64,000 nucleotides of DNA from Sedimenticola sp. (GCA_026994195.1 JALWRH010000037.1:1-64000), one strand, 5' to 3'; positions 38,917 through 49,375 are shown, counted from the stretch's first letter. Made by a program: numbers and translations. Notes: generated from the letters alone by a model not told the origin.

Positions 38917-40608
38917 ATGGCATTGGTAAAGACAGAAAGAATGCTCGAACAGATACAGGGATTTGGCTCCTTCCCGCTGCTGCGTCAGCTGGGACTCATG
39001 GTGCTTCTTGCGGTTACCATCGCTGTTGCTGTGGCGGTGGTTTTGTGGTCCAGGACGCCAAACTACAGCATTCTGTATGGCAATCTGCCCGCATCTGAAC
39101 TGGTGGCTATTGCCAACGCCCTGGATGCCGCCAACATTCCCTACAAGATTGAACATGCCAGTGGGTCGATCACCGTTCCCCGCAGCAAGATACATGAAAC
39201 ACGCATCCGCCTGGCGACACAGGGGCTTCCCAAGGGGAAGGCGGCGGGATACGAGTTGCTGGACAAGAAAATGGAGTTTGGCACCAGCAGATTCCTGGAG
39301 AATGCCCGTTATCAGCAGGCCATCGAAGGTGAACTGGCGCGCACCATCAGCGCCCTGGATGACGTTCAGCATGCGCGGGTACATCTGGCCCTGCCCAAAG
39401 AATCGGTTTTCGTTCGGGATCGCGTCCGGCCCGAGGCCTCTGTACTCCTGCAGCTGGCATCCGGGCAGGAGCTGGACAAGGCTCAGATTGCCGGCATTGT
39501 TCATCTGGTGGCTTCCAGTATTCCGAAGATGAAACCCGAGGATGTCGCCATCGTGGATCAGCAGGGACATCTGTTAAGTGAGAAGGCGGAAGAAGGCTCC
39601 CTGGGCTTGAGCACCAGCCAGCTTGAATACACCCATCAGCTTGAAGCCATCTACATACAGCGAATCAAGGACATTCTGAGCCCGTTCGTAGGTTCTGCAG
39701 GTGTCCGCGCCCAGGTTGTGGCAGATCTGGATTTTACGGTGACCGAACAGACCCAGGAGCAGTATGTGCCGGAAAAAAACCTGGTGCGCAGTGAAGACAT
39801 AAGCGAAGAGAACAACCGTCTTGCCAATCCCCAAGGGGTCCCTGGAGCCCTGACCAATCAACCCCCACGGGGCGGGCGAGTGGGGGAAGCGGCCGCTGCT
39901 TCGGAAACCCGGAACGGGGATATGAGTTCCAAACATGTGATTCGCAACTATGAACTGGATCGCACCATCACACACTCCCGTCGTGTACCGGGACAGGTAC
40001 GCAGGTTGTCCGTAGGCGTGGTTGTCGATTACAAGAAAAAAGTTCTGGAGGACGGAAAGATTGAACAAGTGGCTCTCACTGAGCAGGAGCTACAACACAT
40101 CACCGCTCTGGTGAAAGAGGCCGTGGGTTTCGATGCGGCAAGGAATGACAGTGTCAATGTGATCAACACTTCCTTTCACGGCATTCAGAAAATGGACCCA
40201 CCGGAAGCCGTGCCCCTCTGGCAACAGGCCTGGGTATGGGATCTGGCCAAACCGGCACTGGGAGGACTGTTTGTGCTGGCTCTGGTGTTTGGGGTTTTGC
40301 GTCCGGCCCTCAACAATTTGTCTGAGGCGGGGCGCATCGTTCATACCAGCGCGGAAGGTGAGGTTCTCCTGGCGGGAGAGGGAGGTGCTGCTGTGGCCGG
40401 CTTGCCCACGCCCGATGGCGGTGAGGGGGCGGATGCAGGAGCTTTGGCAGAAGATGAAGTGGTCATCAGTGAGGGAGGCAGGAAAGCCGGTGAGGGCAAT
40501 GAGGTCGATTTGCCGCCCCTGGATATCGAGACGGCTAGAAATATGGTGCATGAGGATCCTCGCAGGGTGGCGCAGGTGGTGAAAAACTGGGTGGCTGACG
40601 ATGAGTGA
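38917..40608 (+). CDS. fliF: Flagellar MS-ring protein FliF
   Basis: A 563-aa inner-membrane ring protein. Two membrane helices (about residues 25-48, LMVLLAVTIAVAVAVVLW, and 435-455, LGGLFVLALVFGVLRPAL) flank the periplasmic ring-building domains. The C-terminal RRVAQVVKNWVADDE is the FliG-binding peptide. Its final 8 bases overlap the fliG start. Confidence 0.97.
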   Translation: MALVKTERMLEQIQGFGSFPLLRQLGLMVLLAVTIAVAVAVVLWSRTPNYSILYGNLPASELVAIANALDAANIPYKIEHASGSITVPRSKIHETRIRLATQGLPKGKAAGYELLDKKMEFGTSRFLENARYQQAIEGELARTISALDDVQHARVHLALPKESVFVRDRVRPEASVLLQLASGQELDKAQIAGIVHLVASSIPKMKPEDVAIVDQQGHLLSEKAEEGSLGLSTSQLEYTHQLEAIYIQRIKDILSPFVGSAGVRAQVVADLDFTVTEQTQEQYVPEKNLVRSEDISEENNRLANPQGVPGALTNQPPRGGRVGEAAAASETRNGDMSSKHVIRNYELDRTITHSRRVPGQVRRLSVGVVVDYKKKVLEDGKIEQVALTEQELQHITALVKEAVGFDAARNDSVNVINTSFHGIQKMDPPEAVPLWQQAWVWDLAKPALGGLFVLALVFGVLRPALNNLSEAGRIVHTSAEGEVLLAGEGGAAVAGLPTPDGGEGADAGALAEDEVVISEGGRKAGEGNEVDLPPLDIETARNMVHEDPRRVAQVVKNWVADDE

Positions 40609-41614
40609 TACTGAACAGGCAAGCGTAGCCGGCCTGGAACGGGCTGCGATCTTTATGATGAGCCTGGGTGAGAAGGAGGCAGCAGCCATCATCCGCCACA
40701 TGGAACCCAAAGAAGTGCAACGCGTCGGTTCGGCAATGGCTGCACTGTCTCATGTAACCCGGGAACAGATCAATGCGGTGCTGGGAAGCTTTGCCGATGC
40801 CGTTCAAAAGGAGACCGCACTGGGTCTGGATTCAGAGGAGTACGTGAGGAATACCCTTGTTGAGGCCTTTGGCGTGGAGAAGGCAGTGAATCTTATCGAC
40901 CGGATATTGACCAAGCCAAACTCAAAGGGCATTGAGTCCCTGAAATGGCTGGACCCGCGTGCAATCGCCGAAATCTTCCGTTTTGAACATCCGCAGATCG
41001 TGTCCATAGTGCTTTCTTATCTGGACAATGATCAGGCTGCAGAAGTGCTGAAGCACTTTCCCGAGGAGAGGCGCGCAGATGTGCTGATGCGCATAGCGAC
41101 GCTGGATGGGGTCCAGCCGTCGGCCCTTCAGGAGCTGGATGACATCCTGGAGCGCCAGTATGCGGGCAGTTTCTCTCTCACCAGTCCGGCTTCCGGCGGC
41201 AAGGCAACTGCCGCCAACATTCTTAATTTTCTCGATGCTGATACGGAGCAGCAGATCACGGAAACCATACAAAAGGTGGATGAAGCCCTTGCGGAGGAAA
41301 TACAGAACCTGATGTTTGTCTTCGACAACCTCCTGGATGTGGATGACCGTGGCATCCAGACCCTGTTGCGCGAAGTGCCTTCGGATACCCTCCTGCTGGC
41401 CCTGAAAGGCGCGGATGAAGAGGTTCAGAACAAGATATTCAAGAACATGTCCAAACGCGCAGCCGACATGCTGCGTGATGATCTGGAAGCCAAAGGCCCG
41501 GTTCGCCTCAGTGAGGTCGAGGAAGCGCAGAAAGCGATTCTGACGGTGGCCAAGCGTCTGGCTGATGAGGGTGAAATCGCACTGGGAGGTTCCGGCGGTG
41601 ATGAGTTTGTCTGA
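40601..41614 (+). CDS. fliG: Flagellar motor switch protein FliG
   Basis: A 337-aa switch protein. AAIFMMSLGEKEAAAIIRHM marks the FliF-binding N-domain, EHPQIVSIVLSYLDNDQAAE the middle domain with the EHPQ motif, and MFVFDNLLDVDDRGIQTLLR the C-domain containing the torque helix region that contacts MotA. It starts inside the fliF 3' end. Confidence 0.97.
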   Translation: MSDTEQASVAGLERAAIFMMSLGEKEAAAIIRHMEPKEVQRVGSAMAALSHVTREQINAVLGSFADAVQKETALGLDSEEYVRNTLVEAFGVEKAVNLIDRILTKPNSKGIESLKWLDPRAIAEIFRFEHPQIVSIVLSYLDNDQAAEVLKHFPEERRADVLMRIATLDGVQPSALQELDDILERQYAGSFSLTSPASGGKATAANILNFLDADTEQQITETIQKVDEALAEEIQNLMFVFDNLLDVDDRGIQTLLREVPSDTLLLALKGADEEVQNKIFKNMSKRAADMLRDDLEAKGPVRLSEVEEAQKAILTVAKRLADEGEIALGGSGGDEFV

Positions 41615-42245
41615 ACAAGGACGGGTTTCCCATGAGGCGGTTTCCGCGTGGCAGGCGCCTCAACTGGTGCCGGGCGACCTGGCCGATGGCAACCAGGAGG
41701 AGAAAATCAGTCTGCCGACAGCTGATCAGATCGAGGCCATACAGAATGCGGCTCGTGAGGAAGGGTTTGCACGAGGTCTGGCGGAAGGCCGGGCAGCCGG
41801 GCGGAAACTGATGGATGAAAACATCAAGCGTCTGGAGTCACTCATGGACTGCCTGGCGAATCCTTTGGTGCAGCTTGACAGTCGCGTCGAAGAGCAGCTG
41901 GTGCTGCTGGCCCTGGCCATTGCCAAGCAGCTGGTGCGAAGGGAACTCAAGGTCGACCACGCACATATCATAGGCGTCATCCGGTCAGCGGTGGCCCTGT
42001 TGCCAGTTTCCGACAATCGGGTTGTCATCGAACTGCATCCGGAAGATGCTGCCCTGGTGCGGGAAAAGTTGAACCTGGATGAGGAAGGCGAGACTACCTG
42101 GAGAATCCAGGAGGTACCAACCCTCAGTCGTGGAGGATGCCGTCTGGACAATGGCGAGTCGCATATCGATGCTACGGTGGAAACCCGCATCAACCAGATA
42201 GCCGCCAGCCTGTTGGGTGGCGAAAGAGCGGTGGACTGCCCATGA
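41601..42245 (+). CDS. fliH: Flagellar export ATPase regulator FliH
   Basis: A 214-aa stalk protein that holds the FliI ATPase at the C-ring. The N-terminal part is disordered; a GxxxG-rich helix follows ([20 protein letters not shown]), then the conserved C-domain ([20 protein letters not shown]). I chose ATG 41601 rather than the track's start 12 codons earlier, since the earlier codons lie within fliG. The overlap with fliG is 14 bp. Confidence 0.93.
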   Translation: MSLSEQGRVSHEAVSAWQAPQLVPGDLADGNQEEKISLPTADQIEAIQNAAREEGFARGLAEGRAAGRKLMDENIKRLESLMDCLANPLVQLDSRVEEQLVLLALAIAKQLVRRELKVDHAHIIGVIRSAVALLPVSDNRVVIELHPEDAALVREKLNLDEEGETTWRIQEVPTLSRGGCRLDNGESHIDATVETRINQIAASLLGGERAVDCP

Positions 42246-43639
42246 CTGCGCATGAACAACAGTGCAGGACTTCCCTTTCCTCACGCTGGGAAAAGCACCT
42301 GAGGAGGCATTGTGAAACCGCAGGCAAAACGGCAACCATGGTTGTAAAGGGCCGGGTCAAGCGTGTCGTGGGACTGACTATTGAAGCCGTAGGCATACAT
42401 GCTCCTATTGGAGCGCGTTGTCAGATCTATATGGGTGACTCGGTGGTCGAATCCGAAGTCGTGGGTTTTGCCGGTTCCAGCACCTACCTCATGCCAGCCG
42501 GAGACAGCCGGGGTCTGATGCCCAATGCCCGGATCATCCCCGGTGAGGCTTCCTACGATGCAAAAGTAGGAGATGGTCTGCTGGGGCGAGTGGTGGATGC
42601 CTCGGGAAATCCTCTCGATGGCAGGGGACGCATCGACTACAGCTGTCGGCAACCGCTGCTGGGAACCAGTATCAACCCCCTGGAGCGCTGGCCCATTGAT
42701 ACGCCATTGGATGTAGGGGTGCGCGCCATCAATGCCATCCTTTCTGTGGGAAGAGGGCAGCGTATCGGCCTGTTTGCGGGCAGCGGTGTCGGCAAGAGTG
42801 TCTTGCTCGGCATGATGACCAAATATACCAATGCCGATGTGGTCGTCGTAGGACTCATCGGAGAACGTGGCCGGGAAGTGAAGGAATTCGTGGAAAACAT
42901 ACTCGGTGAGGATGGCCGGCAAAAAGCTGTGGTGGTTGCAAGTCCGGCTGACAACCCGCCCCTGTTGCGCATGCATGGCGCATGGCTGGCGACGGCGGTC
43001 GCTGAATACTACCGGGATCAGGGAAAGCATGTCCTCTTGCTTATGGACTCACTCACGCGATTTGCCCAGGCTCAGCGTGAAATCGCGCTGGCCATAGGCG
43101 AACCACCGGCGACAAAAGGGTATCCACCTTCTGCTTTTGCCCGCCTTCCCCAATTGGTGGAAAGGGCCGGGAACGGAGAACAGGGTGGGGGTTCCATCAC
43201 AGCTTTCTACACGGTCCTGGCAGAGGGGGATGATCAGAATGATCCTGTAGTGGATTCTGCACGGGCCATCCTGGATGGGCATATCGTTCTGTCCAGAGAA
43301 CTCGCGGAAAGCGGCCACTATCCCGCCATAGATATCGAGGCGTCAGTAAGCCGGGTGATGAGTGATATTGTTTCTGATCAACACAAACAGGCTGCCCAGC
43401 GCTTCCGCCAGTTGTACTCCACCTACCATAAAAATCAGGATTTGATCAGTGTTGGAGCCTACAAGCCCGGAAGTGACCCACGTGTGGACGAAGCTATCTT
43501 GTACTACCCGAAGCTGGTCCAGTTCCTGCATCAGGATAGAAATCAGGCAGAAGGGTTTGAGCAGAGTTATCAAGAGTTGCTGGCGATCACCGAGCCGGAA
43601 AGTATCAATGAGAATGACGCAGAGGCGGTCATAGAATGA
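42242..43639 (+). CDS. fliI: Flagellum-specific ATP synthase FliI
   Basis: A 465-aa export ATPase, homologous to F1 beta. Walker A is [15 protein letters not shown] and Walker B is [33 protein letters not shown] and [20 protein letters not shown] are FliI-typical. The ATG at 42242 overlaps the fliH TGA (ATGA). The track's 35 upstream codons are a shadow of fliH. Confidence 0.96.
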   Translation: MTAHEQQCRTSLSSRWEKHLRRHCETAGKTATMVVKGRVKRVVGLTIEAVGIHAPIGARCQIYMGDSVVESEVVGFAGSSTYLMPAGDSRGLMPNARIIPGEASYDAKVGDGLLGRVVDASGNPLDGRGRIDYSCRQPLLGTSINPLERWPIDTPLDVGVRAINAILSVGRGQRIGLFAGSGVGKSVLLGMMTKYTNADVVVVGLIGERGREVKEFVENILGEDGRQKAVVVASPADNPPLLRMHGAWLATAVAEYYRDQGKHVLLLMDSLTRFAQAQREIALAIGEPPATKGYPPSAFARLPQLVERAGNGEQGGGSITAFYTVLAEGDDQNDPVVDSARAILDGHIVLSRELAESGHYPAIDIEASVSRVMSDIVSDQHKQAAQRFRQLYSTYHKNQDLISVGAYKPGSDPRVDEAILYYPKLVQFLHQDRNQAEGFEQSYQELLAITEPESINENDAEAVIE

Positions 43640-44082
43640 AACACGGTGATTCCCTGAAAACCGTGGCCCGGGTCGTTGGCAACAATGAACAGGAGATGGC
43701 CCGCCAAATGAGCCATTGCCGGATGAAAATGGAAAGGGATGAGCAGCAGCTTATGTCTTTACAACAGTATCGTGATCAGTATCTGGCCGAATTTCATGGG
43801 ACGGGGGGAGGCAGCCTGCATCCAGCACAACTCCAGGATTACCGGATTTTTCTCACGCGTTTGAATCAGGCCATTGATCAGCAACAGCAGGTATTGCAAG
43901 AAAGTCTCGCAGCTTTTGAAGCACTGAAGTTGCAGTGGCTGAAATTGCGTGGAGAGAGTAAGGCGTTGCAAAAACTTATTGCTAAGCGGCAGCAGCGTAG
44001 CTTGCTGGAGCAAGCCAGGGGTGAGCAGAAAGAACTGGATGAACGGGCTGGCTGGCTGTCCCGCAATAGCAGTCTTTTATGA
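43636..44082 (+). CDS. fliJ: Flagellar export protein FliJ
   Basis: A 148-aa coiled-coil protein that acts as the rotor-like stalk of the FliI ATPase and as an export escort. Two long amphipathic helices with many Gln, Arg and Leu residues are evident ([20 protein letters not shown] and [20 protein letters not shown]). It overlaps the fliI stop by 4 bp. An inverted-repeat element starts 3 bp after its TGA. Confidence 0.9.
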   Translation: MKHGDSLKTVARVVGNNEQEMARQMSHCRMKMERDEQQLMSLQQYRDQYLAEFHGTGGGSLHPAQLQDYRIFLTRLNQAIDQQQQVLQESLAAFEALKLQWLKLRGESKALQKLIAKRQQRSLLEQARGEQKELDERAGWLSRNSSLL

Positions 44083-44085
44083 TCC

Positions 44086-44337
44086 TTAACCCGAATATTT
44101 CATCCGGGAACGCGATGATCGTGCCGGGATCGGTGTTCAGGTGCGGATTTGCGATTGAATCAATAGCCCAAGCTATTGATGATTGAGCAAATACCGCAGA
44201 TGGGCGGCGAGACCAGTGCGAGGGCGCGTTCAGCCATGTCCGGTAACATTTTGCACTTTACTAATATTCCAGAACTCTCCATGAAATACAGCAAGTTAGA
44301 ATATTGTTCCAGCGACCGGGTGAAATGTTCGGGTTAA
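44086..44337. mobile_element. 252-bp element with 22-bp terminal inverted repeats
   Basis: The left end TTAA-CCCGAATATTTCATCCGG and the reverse complement of the right end (TTAA-CCCGAACATTTCACCCGG) agree at 20 of 22 bases. TTAA at each end could be a target duplication. Inside lies a perfect 9-bp hairpin, ATCAATAGC/GCTATTGAT. No ORF fills the element, so it resembles a non-autonomous MITE. It is unrelated in sequence to the 167-bp repeat. I cannot assign a transposase family from sequence alone. Confidence 0.75.
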
Positions 44338-44378
44338 CCCGAGAGTTCCACATCCTGGTGTAATTTCCGGTTTAGGAT

Positions 44379-47306
44379 TCAGGAACAGGCCACCATCCGT
44401 TTGTTTTCCCGTACTGCAAGGAAATGGTGCTGGGCCAAGGGTGGAATCTGGTCGGGCGTCACTGGCCTACTGAACAAATAACCCTGCACCAGATCGCATT
44501 CGGTTTCCTGGAGTACTTCCACTTCCTGATGGTGCTCCACACCTTCGGCTACCACTACATAACCAAGTGCGTGGGCCAGGTCGACGATGGATCGCAGCAA
44601 AATAGCTGAGTTAGCGTCAGCGAACATGTTGGAGATGAATACGCGGTCGATCTTCAGGCAGTCGATGGGCAGTGATTTCAAAGAGGAGAGGGAAGAGTAA
44701 CCTGTACCAAAATCGTCGATGCTGATGCGCACGCCCAGGTCCCGCAGTTTCTGGAATATGCCTGCATTGTTTTCAGTGGTTTGCACCACATTCTCGGTGA
44801 TTTCCAGTTCCAGACTGCTTGGTGAAAGGCCTGTATCTGCCAGTATGGCTTCCACGGTCGGCAACAGTGATGGATCGTTGAAGTGCAGTGGTGATATGTT
44901 GACAGCCATGCGCAGCTCCTGCATACCGCTTTCTTTCCAGCTCGCAACCTGATGGCAAGCCGTTCTCAGAACCCAGTCGCCAATAGATCGAATCATGCCG
45001 ATTTGTTCTGCCATATCGATGAACTGGCCTGGAGGCACCAGGCCTCTCTCGGGATGCTGCCAGCGGATGAGTGCTTCCACTCCCAGCATTTTTCCGTTTT
45101 TCAAATCGATTTGCGGTTGGTAGTGCAGGGTCAGCTGATCCAGCTCAATGGCTCTGCGCAGTTCCTGTTCTACGCGTAGCCGTTCCTCCGCCTCACGGGT
45201 GTGGGTTTTTTCGTAGAACACGTAGCGGTGCCGTCCCTGTTTCTTGGCGGCATACATAGCACTGTCGGCCGCCTTGAGAAGGCTGTTGAGATCCCGCCCA
45301 TCTTCCGGGTAGCGCGCAATACCGATACTGCAGCGGGGCCGCAGTTCTCCAGAAGCCAGGTTTACCGGGCGGTTGATGACTGACAGGCTGCGGCTGGCAA
45401 CTTCTTCAGCATCCCGTTGCTGATGAACCTGGTTTACCAGGATAAAGAATTCATCTCCGCTGATTCGCGCGATGAAATCGGTTTCCCGCACCACGGACTG
45501 CAGGCGTTGGGCAACAGCTTTGAGCAGTTGGTCTCCGACATCATGACCCAGACTGTCATTGATGTCTTTGAAACCGTCCAGGTCCAGGCAGAGAAGGGCA
45601 AACTTCTGATGATGCTTGCGTGCAGAATGAATGGTATCGTTCATGTATTCGTAGAAACAGGTGCGGCTGGCCAGGCCGGTAAGCTCATCGGAGTAGGCCA
45701 GCTGGTGCATTCTGCGCTCTGTTGCCTGTTTCTGAGTGATGTCCTGCACGGTTCCCAGCAGCACTTGTGTGGAGTTGGGTGCCATTCCCAGTTCCTGATG
45801 CACGGTGATGTTCGAACGTCCCTTGACGACCAGACGGTAGTTGAAAGGCTCCATGGTATCGCCTGCTGTTGTGGCGATAATTGCGCTGCGCAAGTAATTG
45901 CGGTCCTTGCTGTGAACATGCGCCAGATAGCGATCCAGTGAGTACTGCTGTTCTTCTGCAGGCAGATTGAGCATTGCCGCCAGGTTTTCCGAGATCTCCA
46001 GACTGTCTGATCGGGAGTCCCATCTCCAGTAACCCAGTCCGGCCATGCGCTGTGCGCTTAGAAGCTTTTCCTGGTTTTCTTTCAGTTTCTTGGCATTCTG
46101 ACTTGCACGCAACTGAAACCGGATGTGTTGCATCAGCAGCGGATAGTTGACCGGCTTGATGACAAAACCTGATGCGCCCGCTGCATAGGCTTTCTCCACG
46201 GATTCATTGTTGTCCAGTCCGGTTACCATGATAACTGGTGTATCTGACAGGGATGGAAACTTGAGCAGTCGAGTACAAACCTCGAAGCCATCCATGTTCT
46301 CCATGACAGCGTCCAGTAACAGAAGATCGGGTTGATGGCGCAATGCCATGGACAGGGCTTCTGTGCCATGACTGGCTTCCAGTACCTTGTATCCTGCTAC
46401 GGACAAAACATCACTGGTAGTCTGGCGGAAAACCGGATCATCATCGACCAATAACAGTTTTTCCCGGGAGGGCTGGGATGAATAGGGACGTGTTTCCTGG
46501 TTGAGCCCCGGGTGTTTCTGTAAAATCCTGCGAAGCGCATCTGCGGCGGGTTTCAGGCTGCTGTCCATTTTTCTGGCGAGCTCCACCAATTCTTCCCATT
46601 TTCCCGCCTGAGAGAGTTTTTCCAGCGTCCGGCAATCGTGAGCAAGTTCGTTGGCTCCAAGGGTTGCGCTGTAGTATTTCAGGTTGTGCGCCAGAAAACC
46701 GAGCTTCTTTCTGTCTCTGCGTCTCAGCGCTTCGCGAATGGCGCTCATGTCCTTTGGCGCTTGCTGCAGAAAATGCGTGATGGTTCGGTCGAGAATGGCG
46801 TTCCCTGTGTCCTGATCCAGTTCTCGCAGCCTTTCAATAGCCCTGCCATCCAGGATCTCACGATTGTTGGATGCCTCTGTTATCGCGAGCTGTTCCCGGG
46901 AGGAGCGCAGGTCGCATTCCTTGATCTGTAGCCAATGAGTAAGCTTTCTTATCAGGTCGGGTTTTTTCAGGGGTTTGTGCAGGAAGTCATCCATCCCTGC
47001 CGTCAGGCAAGCGTTTCTGGTCTTTTCGTCGTCAGACGCTGTGAGTGCAAGAATCGGTGTGGGGGAAATACCCGCAGCTTCTTCCATTTCACGGATTCTG
47101 GTGGTAGCTTCGAGGCCATTGATGCCCGGCATACGGTAATCCATGAGTATCAGGCTGTAGTCTTCTCTTGAAAAAGCCTGAACAGCCTCCTCTCCATTGC
47201 AGACGATATCCAGGTCGTAACCCAGAGAATTCAGCATGACTGTTGCTATCTGCTGGCTGACTTTGTTGTCTTCTGCCAACAGTATTTTGGCGGTGCCGCC
47301 TGACAT
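44379..47306 (-). CDS. REC-Hpt-REC-PAS-GGDEF-EAL cyclic-di-GMP signalling protein
   Basis: A 975-aa cytosolic protein. REC1 (ILLAEDNKVSQQIATVMLNS, with the Asp in LILMDYRMPGINGLEA) is followed by an Hpt domain (LAHNLKYYSATLGANEL), REC2 (KLLLVDDDPVFRQTT), a PAS domain, a GGDEF domain and an EAL domain. The GGDEF loop reads SGDEF with an RETD I-site five residues before it. The EAL domain retains EALIRW, MAVNISP, ELEITE, DDFGTGYSSL, KIDRVF and EGVEH, so phosphodiesterase activity is likely. I chose the ATG at 47306 for its GGAGA Shine-Dalgarno; an earlier ATG at 47348 and the longer track ORF are less likely. No kinase is fused, so phosphate must come from a separate hybrid kinase. A FliA promoter lies upstream. 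Confidence 0.93.
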   Translation of the reverse strand: MSGGTAKILLAEDNKVSQQIATVMLNSLGYDLDIVCNGEEAVQAFSREDYSLILMDYRMPGINGLEATTRIREMEEAAGISPTPILALTASDDEKTRNACLTAGMDDFLHKPLKKPDLIRKLTHWLQIKECDLRSSREQLAITEASNNREILDGRAIERLRELDQDTGNAILDRTITHFLQQAPKDMSAIREALRRRDRKKLGFLAHNLKYYSATLGANELAHDCRTLEKLSQAGKWEELVELARKMDSSLKPAADALRRILQKHPGLNQETRPYSSQPSREKLLLVDDDPVFRQTTSDVLSVAGYKVLEASHGTEALSMALRHQPDLLLLDAVMENMDGFEVCTRLLKFPSLSDTPVIMVTGLDNNESVEKAYAAGASGFVIKPVNYPLLMQHIRFQLRASQNAKKLKENQEKLLSAQRMAGLGYWRWDSRSDSLEISENLAAMLNLPAEEQQYSLDRYLAHVHSKDRNYLRSAIIATTAGDTMEPFNYRLVVKGRSNITVHQELGMAPNSTQVLLGTVQDITQKQATERRMHQLAYSDELTGLASRTCFYEYMNDTIHSARKHHQKFALLCLDLDGFKDINDSLGHDVGDQLLKAVAQRLQSVVRETDFIARISGDEFFILVNQVHQQRDAEEVASRSLSVINRPVNLASGELRPRCSIGIARYPEDGRDLNSLLKAADSAMYAAKKQGRHRYVFYEKTHTREAEERLRVEQELRRAIELDQLTLHYQPQIDLKNGKMLGVEALIRWQHPERGLVPPGQFIDMAEQIGMIRSIGDWVLRTACHQVASWKESGMQELRMAVNISPLHFNDPSLLPTVEAILADTGLSPSSLELEITENVVQTTENNAGIFQKLRDLGVRISIDDFGTGYSSLSSLKSLPIDCLKIDRVFISNMFADANSAILLRSIVDLAHALGYVVVAEGVEHHQEVEVLQETECDLVQGYLFSRPVTPDQIPPLAQHHFLAVRENKRMVACS

Positions 47307-47417
47307 ATGCTGTTTCTCCAATCCGGTCTGAGGAGGATTCTTGTCCATGATGCTGCGCCCGTAGCTGTGGTGTGTGTTTCTTACTGTTAACAGAACAAAT
47401 GTTGTTGCCCGAAGAGA

Positions 47418-47444
47418 TAGTCGGCCGCATCTGTACTTCCTTAA
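47418..47444 (-). promoter_or_regulatory. Candidate sigma-28 (FliA) promoter of the GGDEF/EAL gene
   Basis: On the minus strand TTAAGGAA and GCCGACTA are separated by exactly 11 bp, about 110 bp upstream of the chosen start. The first five bases of each box match the consensus used elsewhere in the locus. Confidence 0.6.
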
Positions 47445-47515
47445 GGCTCCTGGTGTGGAGAAAGAAGACGGTACGGCCAGGAGTGGTTGGCCAGATTTCC
47501 CGATTACTGAGGGGT

Positions 47516-47531
47516 TGGCATCGATATTGCA
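47516..47531 (+). promoter_or_regulatory. Sigma-54 promoter of fliK
   Basis: TGGCATCGATATTGCA is a near-perfect -24/-12 element with GG-N10-GC spacing, 41 bp before the fliK ATG. Confidence 0.85.
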
Positions 47532-47572
47532 GTAATGTGTGAAGACACCATCAACAATTGCGGAGCAGTGGG

Positions 47573-49375
47573 ATGAATATTTCGTTTGCGGGACTTGGCC
47601 TGTCGGATTCCATGGAAGGAAACAGCAGTGCTTCAATGGGAACAGGCGAATACAAATTCATGTTGTCAAAGGACAATGCGCTTACTACTGTACTTGAAGG
47701 GGGATTTTCAGGCGCCTACCGTTATGCTCTGGGGTTGGAGAGTGGCGCAGCCAGGTCTGCTGTGAAGCTACCGGCAGCTTTGCCGCCGACCGGCAAACAT
47801 TTGCCGTTGCAGGAGGGCTCTGGCAGTGGGGAGCATAGTGATGCTTCTGCAAGTGTATTTGAATTTGCTACTGATGCATCCTTGATGCTGGAAGAGGATG
47901 ATGGTACAGATGATCAGTCTTTGGCGGATATCACTGATGCTTGGACGGGAGATCTTCCCCGGATGAAGAGCGATGATTCCCCTTGGATTATTCCCATTCA
48001 GCCTATGGAAAGCCACAGAATACCCGTGACAGGTCTGTCTGGCACACTATCCAACAGTCGTTCGGGAGCAGAAGCTTCCCAGGATCAGCCGCTTTCCTGG
48101 AACAATGCAACATTTCTCCCGATTCAGGGTGCTTCTGATATGAATGGTGACTACCTGGTGCAGAAGCCAGGGCAGAATCCTGACGGACAGCCGTTTGAAA
48201 GGGCTTCTGTGTTGTCCATGCTTCCGCTGAACTCCTCATCCAGGGCCACATCATTGCCGGAAACGGCCTTTGATGGCCCCGCAAATGCCGATTCCGGTAT
48301 AAGAGCGCTTCAAGGGAATGAGGGAATTTCTTTTATGGAACAGACAAGGCACCGCGAAGCTGCCCCGACCGCAGGGGTTCCTGCACAAAAAATGTACGGT
48401 GAAAATACCAGCCCCCTGTCATCCTTCGTCTCCAAAGACATTCATATGTTGCCGACTGGAGAACAGGCAAACCGGCAGCATGATCCTTCTCCTTCCCGCT
48501 CCGCCCACAAACTGGTGCCTGAGCCTGCATTGATGTCCTTGGCTGCCGACGCAGTTAAAAAGGTGATGGACGCTTCTCCCCGGCGTGAAATACCCGTTGC
48601 TGCCCAAGCAACTGGCGTTTCTTTCGCTTTAGCGGGGCAGAACCTGCCAGGCGGAAGAAAGAACATCCCCATCAAGGCCACCGGCGTAAAACAGAAAAGC
48701 TTTCACAATGCTACTACGCAACCCATGACCTTAGGAAAACAACAGCCCGAACAGGAGCCGGGGCCACGGTTTGTCATCCCTGCTGGCGAAGACAGCAGGA
48801 AGCCTGGTGTGTCCTTGGGTTCACAGCCAGGCACGGAAAGTGGCATGCCTGCGTTGGTAGCAAGACAGTCATCTCCACAAGGTGGCCCAGCCTACACTGT
48901 TCCGCAGGCGGGAATTGCCCCCAGGCAGCAGGAGATCGGAGTGCCTCTGGGTCACGAGGCCTGGGAGCAGAATCTGGCCAATCAGGTACTTCAGGCGGGA
49001 AAAAAGCAGCTTCGCCAGTTGCATATCAAACTGAACCCATCCCACCTTGGCAGTCTTGACATCAAACTGCGTGTGGAAGGCGATTCGGCCAATATTGCTT
49101 TTTCCAGCCAGCATGCAGCCGTTCGTGATGCGGTGGAGGCGAGTCTGCCCCGGTTGAGGGAGATGTTTGCTGCTACCGGAATGAATCTTGGTGATGTCGA
49201 TGTTGGTGGACAGGATACTGCACACGGCCAGCAGCAGGAGCCGCAGGATGGTCACTTCACCACAGGGCCAATGTCCCCAGTGATGGAAAAAGAGGATCAT
49301 TCCCCCATATCGGATACGGGCCGGCGTTCATCAAAGCGAGGTGCTGGAGAGCCAGGTCTGGATTTCTACGCCTGA
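47573..49375 (+). CDS. fliK: Flagellar hook-length control protein FliK
   Basis: A 600-aa exported ruler and substrate-specificity switch. The N-terminal 450 residues are low-complexity and polar, as expected for the ruler. The C-terminal Flg_hook domain (about residues 450-560) is recognisable: QLRQLHIKLNPSHLGSLDIK and FSSQHAAVRDAVEASLPRLR. The track begins five codons earlier at a non-ATG codon; the ATG at 47573 follows GGAG. It stands alone under a sigma-54 promoter, divergent from the GGDEF/EAL gene. Confidence 0.9.
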   Translation: MNISFAGLGLSDSMEGNSSASMGTGEYKFMLSKDNALTTVLEGGFSGAYRYALGLESGAARSAVKLPAALPPTGKHLPLQEGSGSGEHSDASASVFEFATDASLMLEEDDGTDDQSLADITDAWTGDLPRMKSDDSPWIIPIQPMESHRIPVTGLSGTLSNSRSGAEASQDQPLSWNNATFLPIQGASDMNGDYLVQKPGQNPDGQPFERASVLSMLPLNSSSRATSLPETAFDGPANADSGIRALQGNEGISFMEQTRHREAAPTAGVPAQKMYGENTSPLSSFVSKDIHMLPTGEQANRQHDPSPSRSAHKLVPEPALMSLAADAVKKVMDASPRREIPVAAQATGVSFALAGQNLPGGRKNIPIKATGVKQKSFHNATTQPMTLGKQQPEQEPGPRFVIPAGEDSRKPGVSLGSQPGTESGMPALVARQSSPQGGPAYTVPQAGIAPRQQEIGVPLGHEAWEQNLANQVLQAGKKQLRQLHIKLNPSHLGSLDIKLRVEGDSANIAFSSQHAAVRDAVEASLPRLREMFAATGMNLGDVDVGGQDTAHGQQQEPQDGHFTTGPMSPVMEKEDHSPISDTGRRSSKRGAGEPGLDFYA

